Source of the DNA: Massilia sp. Root418
GTDB taxonomy: Bacteria; Pseudomonadota; Gammaproteobacteria; Burkholderiales; Burkholderiaceae_D
Reading direction: 5' to 3'
DNA length: 64,000 nt
NCBI RefSeq assembly: GCF_001425265.1
Contig: NZ_LMEC01000020.1
Location: 310,001-374,000, forward strand
Position 1 is the first letter of the stretch, and the number at the start of each line of letters is the position of its first letter. The notes below the pieces were generated by a model. The model searched no databases. It was given only the letters and a program-made list of their open reading frames with translations, and was not told where the DNA came from. Of this stretch, positions 59,485 to 64,000 are shown one piece after another. Position numbers and translations under genes: made by a program.

Positions 59485-61026
59485 CTCTACCGCGACGACG
59501 ACCACCGACTTGGCAGGCAGTTTGACCTGCAGCTTGCCGTTGCTGGCCTTCGCTTCGAACGGCACCGGCTTCACTGCCTGCGGCTTGGCGAAGGTGTTGT
59601 GCGCATCCATTGCGTCGGCGGTCAGCAACTGGCCGCGCGCCGCGCCAGCCTGGGCGCCGGCCACGTTCACCGACACGTCCGCAGCTTCCTTGGGATTGGT
59701 GTTCACCAGCGCCAGGTAGACCTTGCCGTCCTTGCCGCGTGCAGCGGAAGCGCTCACCTGCGGCACGCTCACGTTGCCCACGCTGTACTTGCCGTTGCCG
59801 GACATGGAGAGCGGCAGCGAGGTCGCGTCCTGGAAGGGAACGTACATGCGGTAGGCATGGTAGGTCGGCGTGAGCAGCATCTTGTCCTTGTCGGTCAGGA
59901 TCATGGCCTGCAGCACGTTGACCATCTGCGCGATGTTGGTCATCTTCACGCGGTCCGCGTAGTTGTGGAAGATATTGAAGTTCAGCGCCGCCACCACTGC
60001 GTCGCGCAGCGAGTTCTGCTGGTACAGGAAGCCGGTATTGGTGCCCTTCTCCACATCGTACCAGGTGCCCCATTCGTCGACATAGAAGCCAACCTTCTTG
60101 GACGGGTCGTTCTTGTCCAGGATGGCCACGTTGGCCTTGATCAGCTCATCCATGCGCAGGGTGTTCTTCATGGTCGAGATCCACTGGTCTTCGCCGAAGC
60201 CGGTGGCCGCGCCCTTCACTTCCCACTGGCCGGTCGGGATGGTGTAGTAGTGGAAGCTGATGGCATCCATCTTGTGCTTCACGTTGGCCGACAGCACATC
60301 CGTCCACTTGGTGTCGTTGTCGTTGCCGCCGCTGGCGATGAACTTCGGCAAATGGCCTGGCGGCGCCTTCAGGAATTCGGCGGCAGTCTTGTACAGGTTG
60401 GTGTAGTGCTCGGGCGTCATCTGGCCGCCGCAACCCCAGGCCTCGTTACCGACTGCGAAATAGTCCACCTTAAACGGCTTGTCGCGGCCGTTCTTGCGGC
60501 GCAGTTCCGCCAGCGTGGACTTGGACGGAGACGTCATGTACTCCAGCCATTCAGCCATCTCCTGGTTGCTACCGGTGCCCAGGTTGCCGTTCACGTAAGT
60601 CTCTGCGCCCAGCAGTTCGGCCAGGTCGAAGAACTCGTGCGTGCCGACGGCATTGTTTTCCTCAACGCCGCCCCACATGGTATTGACCTTGACCGGACGC
60701 TTGCCGCGCGGGCCGATGCCCTCGCGCCAGTGGTATTCGTCGGCGAAGCAGCCGCCCGGCCAGCGTACCAGCGGCACGTGCAGTTCCTTCAGCGCGCCCA
60801 GCACGTCGTTGCGCCAGCCCTTGGTGTTGGGCTGCTTGGAGTTCGGGCCCACCCACATGCCTTCGTAGATGCCGGTGCCCAGGTGCTCGGCGAACTGGCC
60901 GTACACATTCTTGTTGATGACCGGGCCGGGCTTGGCCGCGTCGATGGTGATGCTCACTTCGCCCGCGGCAAAGGCAGCGCCGCTCGCCAGGCTCATGGCG
61001 AGGATGGTTTTCCTGATGATGCTCAT
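59482..61026 (-). CDS. Secreted GH51 alpha-L-arabinofuranosidase
   Basis: The 514-residue enzyme has a signal peptide (residues 1-21, AAFAA) and a GH51 (beta/alpha)8 barrel with acid/base Glu195 in AVGNEAWGCGG and nucleophile Glu318 in GFYVDEWG; VPLVRWPGGCFADEYHW is the family's sugar-binding loop. Many bacterial GH51 enzymes are cytoplasmic, so the leader is notable and places debranching in the periplasm or outside. It follows the GH97 gene by 29 bases. A tandem repeat includes its stop codon. Confidence 0.92.
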   Translation of the reverse strand: MSIIRKTILAMSLASGAAFAAGEVSITIDAAKPGPVINKNVYGQFAEHLGTGIYEGMWVGPNSKQPNTKGWRNDVLGALKELHVPLVRWPGGCFADEYHWREGIGPRGKRPVKVNTMWGGVEENNAVGTHEFFDLAELLGAETYVNGNLGTGSNQEMAEWLEYMTSPSKSTLAELRRKNGRDKPFKVDYFAVGNEAWGCGGQMTPEHYTNLYKTAAEFLKAPPGHLPKFIASGGNDNDTKWTDVLSANVKHKMDAISFHYYTIPTGQWEVKGAATGFGEDQWISTMKNTLRMDELIKANVAILDKNDPSKKVGFYVDEWGTWYDVEKGTNTGFLYQQNSLRDAVVAALNFNIFHNYADRVKMTNIAQMVNVLQAMILTDKDKMLLTPTYHAYRMYVPFQDATSLPLSMSGNGKYSVGNVSVPQVSASAARGKDGKVYLALVNTNPKEAADVSVNVAGAQAGAARGQLLTADAMDAHNTFAKPQAVKPVPFEAKASNGKLQVKLPAKSVVVVAVE

Positions 61027-61055
61027 ACCGTCTCCTGTTATGGTTTTACTTGAAC

Positions 61056-63008
61056 TTATTTGAATACCGCGACAAAGCCGCCGCGCGGCCTGACCGTTAT
61101 CTTGCTTGCCTTGCCCGCCGGGATGGCGGACTGGGCGAATTCGCGCTCGCCCGCGCCGTCCGTCATCAGCACGCCTTCGCGCTTGCCGATGAAGGACAGG
61201 TCCAGCTCCAGCGTCTTGTCTCCTGCTTCCGAATTGATGCCCGCCACGTACCAGGCGTTGCCCGCCTTGCGCGCAATGACGGCGAACTTGCCGGGGAAGC
61301 CGGCCACGAAGCGGGAATCGTCCCAGCTGCGCGGCAGCTCCTGCAGGAAGGCTTTCACGTAAGGCGGCACGGTGGCCATGCCTTCCGGGACTTCGGCGAA
61401 GTGCTGGATACCCGACAGCAGCAGTACCGACTCCGCCAGCTCGAAACCGTTACGCGTGGCGCGCTTGATGTTGGGGATGTCGCCGAACACCATGGGCGTG
61501 AAGTCCATCGGGTCGAACAGGTTGCGCGTGAAGGGCAGCATGGACATGTGCGGCACCACGGCGTCCTGGTCGCGCTGCTCGAAGGTGGTGAACTCCAGGC
61601 CCCGGATGGCTTCCGCCGTCATCAGGTTAGGATAGGTGCGCGCCCAGCCGCGCGGCAAGGTGGCGCCGTGGAAGTTCACCAGCAGGCCGTAGTCGGCCGC
61701 GTCCTTCAGGATGTCGACGTAGTAGGCGATCATGGACTTGCCGTCGCCGGCGAAGAAGTCCACCTTCACGCCCTTCACGCCCATATTCTGCAGGCGCGCA
61801 AACTCCGTGCGGCGCGCCTCGCGCGTGAGCAGCTTGCCCTTGGGCGTATACTCGGTCCCGTTCCAGGCGCCGGACGAGTTGTACCACACCAGCACGCCCA
61901 CGTTTTTGGATGCCGCGTAGGCAGCCAGCTCCTGCACCTTTTCGTAGCCGATCTTGCGGTCCCAGTCGGCATCGATCAGGGTGTAGTCCCAGTGCATATC
62001 GGCCGCGTAGTCGATGAACTTCTTCTGCACATCGTAGACAGTATGGTCATCCTTGAGCAGCGCCCAGCTCCACGACGAATGGCCGGGTTGGCCCAGCGCC
62101 GGCGCGTTGGCTGCGCGCGGCGCGGCGGGTGCCGCCAGGTCCGTGCCCAGCGTGGAGTTCACCAGGGTGGCCAGCGAACCGACCGCCAGCACGCGCCACG
62201 GCGTGGCCAGCGTGCCGTTGGCTTCCGCCAGCAGCGCGCCGCCGGTAAACACCTCCGGCTCGGCCGGGCCGCCGATGCGGTACACGCCGTTCGGCGAGTC
62301 AGCCTGCAGGCGCGACGCGTGGAAGCTGCCGTCCATATTGGCTTCTGTCAGCGCCACCCAGGTTTCGCTCTTGCCGTCGCTGGTGCGGAACAGCGCCGGG
62401 AACACCCAGCCCGATTTCATCGGCGACGGCGTCCCCACGGGGATGCCCATCTGATAGTGCTCTTCGTAGGAGGGATTGGTGTTCTTCCAGCCGGTCTGCG
62501 CCACCGACATAGGTTGCAGCCAGGCCTGCGCCGACCTTGCGAAGGCAAAGCTGGTGCTCTCGCTGACGAACTTCTTCACCGGCAGCGAAGGGTCGGAGAC
62601 CACGTAGCGGAACGCCACGCCGTCGTTGGATACGCGGAAGGCCACTTCCATGGTCTGCTTCTGCGCGTTGCGCAGCGTGTAGACCTGCTCATTGGCCGCG
62701 TAGCTGATGTTGCGGCGCTTGCCGACGGAGAGCTGGTACTTGTCCGAGACCGGCCGCGCAGCGGTCAGCCCCGCCAGCACCAGGTCCTGCGTGAAGTCGG
62801 CGCCCTCCAGGGTCAGGCCCAGCGCGGACGGCAGCAGCACCGGCTTGCCGTCGCGCGATATGGCGTAGGTCACGCCGCCCTGCGCCACGCGCACGCTGAC
62901 GGCCAGGTGGCCGTCCGGGCTGGTCAAGGCAGCGCTGGCCGCCGGCGCAACAGCCGCAGCGGCAGCGGCCACCAGCGCAACAGCGTAAGTTAGATGCGAA
63001 TTGTTCAT
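61056..63008 (-). CDS. Secreted GH97 glycosidase (retaining type)
   Basis: The 650-residue enzyme has a signal peptide (residues 1-26) and the GH97 architecture: an N-terminal beta-super-sandwich (about 30-290), a (beta/alpha)8 barrel and a C-terminal beta domain. Asp417 in GVKGVKVDFFAGDG aligns in position with the nucleophile of retaining GH97 members (alpha-galactosidase type); inverting alpha-glucosidases use glutamates elsewhere. Some retaining GH97 enzymes cleave beta-L-arabinopyranosides, which would fit the locus. The start at 63008 gives the signal peptide; longer in-frame starts do not. Confidence 0.89.
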   Translation of the reverse strand: MNNSHLTYAVALVAAAAAAVAPAASAALTSPDGHLAVSVRVAQGGVTYAISRDGKPVLLPSALGLTLEGADFTQDLVLAGLTAARPVSDKYQLSVGKRRNISYAANEQVYTLRNAQKQTMEVAFRVSNDGVAFRYVVSDPSLPVKKFVSESTSFAFARSAQAWLQPMSVAQTGWKNTNPSYEEHYQMGIPVGTPSPMKSGWVFPALFRTSDGKSETWVALTEANMDGSFHASRLQADSPNGVYRIGGPAEPEVFTGGALLAEANGTLATPWRVLAVGSLATLVNSTLGTDLAAPAAPRAANAPALGQPGHSSWSWALLKDDHTVYDVQKKFIDYAADMHWDYTLIDADWDRKIGYEKVQELAAYAASKNVGVLVWYNSSGAWNGTEYTPKGKLLTREARRTEFARLQNMGVKGVKVDFFAGDGKSMIAYYVDILKDAADYGLLVNFHGATLPRGWARTYPNLMTAEAIRGLEFTTFEQRDQDAVVPHMSMLPFTRNLFDPMDFTPMVFGDIPNIKRATRNGFELAESVLLLSGIQHFAEVPEGMATVPPYVKAFLQELPRSWDDSRFVAGFPGKFAVIARKAGNAWYVAGINSEAGDKTLELDLSFIGKREGVLMTDGAGEREFAQSAIPAGKASKITVRPRGGFVAVFK

Positions 63009-63064
63009 ATCCACCCGCGCCCGCCTTCCGGCAGGCGCCCTCATTGTGAGTTGATCAAGCCGGG

Positions 63065-63832
63065 TCAGACCCAGCCGGCGTCGACGATGAATTCCTGGGA
63101 GGTGCACATGGCGCTGTCATCGGCCGCCAGGAACAGGATCATGGAGGCGATATGGCCGGGCATGAGTTTGCCCGGCAGGCATTGCATGCGCTGGATTTCC
63201 GCTTCGGCAGCGTCGTCCACCCACAGGTCGATCTGGCGCTGGGTCATGACCCAGCCGGGGGTGACGGTGTTGACGCGGATGTTGTGCGGGCCGAGGTCGC
63301 GCGCCAGGCTGCGGGTCAGGCCGATCACGGCCGATTTGGTGGTGGCGTAGACCGGGTAGCCGGCGCCCTTGGCGTGCCAGGAGATGGAGCTGACGTTGAT
63401 GATGGAGCCGCCACCTTTGCGCTTCATGCCAGCCAGCACGGACTGCGCGGTGAAGAACATGGGGCGCTGGTTGATGGCGATGCGCTCGTTCCAGTAGTCC
63501 AGGGTGACGTTTTCGGCGTCGTGGCGCTGGTCGTTGGCGGCGTTGTTGACCAGGACGTCGAAGTCGCCCAGCTTGTCGGCCAGGGCGGCGATGGTCGCCT
63601 GCAGCGCGGGGATGTCGGTGATGTCGCAGTGGCGGAACTCGGGCGCGGGATGGCCCGACGCGGCGATGCGCTCGACCAGGGCTTCGCTGGCGTCCTTGGC
63701 GATGTCGACGAAGCCGACCAGGGCGCCCTGCTCGGCGAAGGCCGTGACCAGCGCCTCGCCGATGCCGGTGCCGCCGCCGGTGATGAATACGCGCTTGCCG
63801 CGCAGGCTGCCGAATGTGGCAAATTCTGTCAT
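63065..63832 (-). CDS. NAD(P)-dependent pentose 1-dehydrogenase, SDR family (XylB/arabinose-dehydrogenase-like)
   Basis: The 255-residue protein is a classical short-chain dehydrogenase: cofactor motif ITGGGTGIGEAL (TGxxxGxG), NNAAND, catalytic Ser in NVSSISWHAK and YATTK (Tyr-xxx-Lys). Its wording, especially SLRGKRVFITGGG, DVLVNNA-ND-RH, SISWH, QCLPGK and the C-terminal DAGWV, closely follows the Caulobacter D-xylose 1-dehydrogenase group, which also includes L-arabinose dehydrogenases. It would oxidise the pentose to its lactone, the first step of non-phosphorylative catabolism. It is the first visible gene of the leftward arabinose locus. Confidence 0.86.
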   Translation of the reverse strand: MTEFATFGSLRGKRVFITGGGTGIGEALVTAFAEQGALVGFVDIAKDASEALVERIAASGHPAPEFRHCDITDIPALQATIAALADKLGDFDVLVNNAANDQRHDAENVTLDYWNERIAINQRPMFFTAQSVLAGMKRKGGGSIINVSSISWHAKGAGYPVYATTKSAVIGLTRSLARDLGPHNIRVNTVTPGWVMTQRQIDLWVDDAAEAEIQRMQCLPGKLMPGHIASMILFLAADDSAMCTSQEFIVDAGWV

Positions 63833-63870
63833 GGTGTCTCCTGCTGTATTGTTATGTGTTGCTGTGCTGC

Positions 63871-63966
63871 GGCGGGTTACGGCTTCGCCTAACCCGCCCT
63901 ACGTGCTTGCGACGTGCTTGCGACGTGCTGCTACGTAGGGCGGGTTAGCGGAACGCGTAACCCGCC
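63871..63966. repeat. Pair of REP-like palindromes with an internal tandem repeat (copies 7 and 8)
   Basis: Copy 7 (63871-63902) and copy 8 (63935-63966) are head to head. Inner stems are GGC/GCC (loop TTC) and GCG/CGC (loop GAA). The spacer contains an 11-bp tandem repeat ACGTGCTTGCG (2.5 units, 63901-63930). They lie upstream of the pentose dehydrogenase gene; nothing else is seen to the window edge. Confidence 0.87.
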
Positions 63967-64000
63967 GTGATCCGCCGCTGGCGTCAAGCCTTGCCCAGCG

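Noticed and set aside
1..64000. Search for CRISPR arrays, phage genes, insertion sequences and defence systems
   Set aside because: No regularly spaced repeats with unique spacers, transposases, integrases or phage structural genes were recognised. The repeated palindromes are REP-like, not CRISPR.

Overview
The window is high-GC, densely packed DNA with short intergenic gaps, many ATGA/TGATG overlaps between co-directional genes, and a betaproteobacterial gene set (phasin, DUF3422, CheV, HAAT transporters, malonate decarboxylase, LytS/LytR pair). A Massilia/Duganella-like member of the Oxalobacteraceae is the best guess; this is inferred from gene content and style, not from a marker gene. 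No phage, plasmid, IS, CRISPR or rRNA genes were seen. The only RNA gene found is a tRNA-Gly(GCC).

Layout. 1-5795: biotin-independent malonate decarboxylase operon mdcA(partial)-C-D-E-G-B-H, which converts malonate to acetate and CO2 on an ACP-bound thioester. 5797-11688: housekeeping and accessory genes (trxC, small membrane protein, phasin, a membrane-anchored protein of unknown function, yjdM/phnA, a periplasmic solute-binding protein, and a leftward set SRAP-Sui1-DUF2867-nucleotidyltransferase). 11819-17369: LprI-like protein, S41 peptidase-like protein, a tandem pair of epoxide-hydrolase-fold enzymes (one with a Tat signal) and a secreted alpha/beta hydrolase. 17587-18656: orphan flagellar rod-domain protein and a phosphoribosyltransferase. 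18709-26875: IclR regulator, acyl-CoA dehydrogenase, acyl-CoA ligase and a complete five-gene branched-chain-type ABC importer, which reads as one import-activate-oxidise module for an unknown carboxylic acid. 26943-33223: class C26 amidotransferase, YbdK ligase, CPA2 antiporter, S-formylglutathione hydrolase, DJ-1/PfpI protein, CheV and tRNA-Gly. 33308-44792: CPA1 antiporter, LytS/LytR two-component pair, then signalling genes (GAF-GGDEF, GAF, degenerate receiver, PAS-GGDEF-EAL-REC) around a large penicillin-acylase-family protein. 44888-50064: flavin/PNPOx-like protein, glutathione transferase, phytase-esterase-like protein, DUF3422 and a GbpR-type LysR regulator. 50120-63832: a leftward arabinose-polymer locus.

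The arabinose locus is the most coherent accessory system. A Caulobacter-XylB-like pentose 1-dehydrogenase is followed by GH97, GH51, GH43 and GH127 enzymes, all with signal peptides. Then comes a four-gene importer closely resembling the E. coli galactofuranose system YtfQ-YtfR-YtfT-YjfF, another signal-bearing GH43, and the LysR gene. I infer periplasmic release of L-arabinofuranose, capture as the furanose by a YtfQ-type binding protein, and oxidative (non-phosphorylative) catabolism.

Two sequence-level themes cross the window. First, eight copies of a REP-like palindrome occur (three as head-to-head pairs), with inner stems that vary in a compensatory way and a conserved single-base bulge. 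One copy supplies the last codons and stop of the S-formylglutathione hydrolase gene. Second, short GC-rich tandem repeats have expanded repeatedly. They appear as Ala/Gly/Pro/Ser-rich inserts or tails in at least eight otherwise conserved proteins, as tandem repeats that include stop codons, and as an 11-base G/C homopolymer where the GH127 ribosome-binding site should be.
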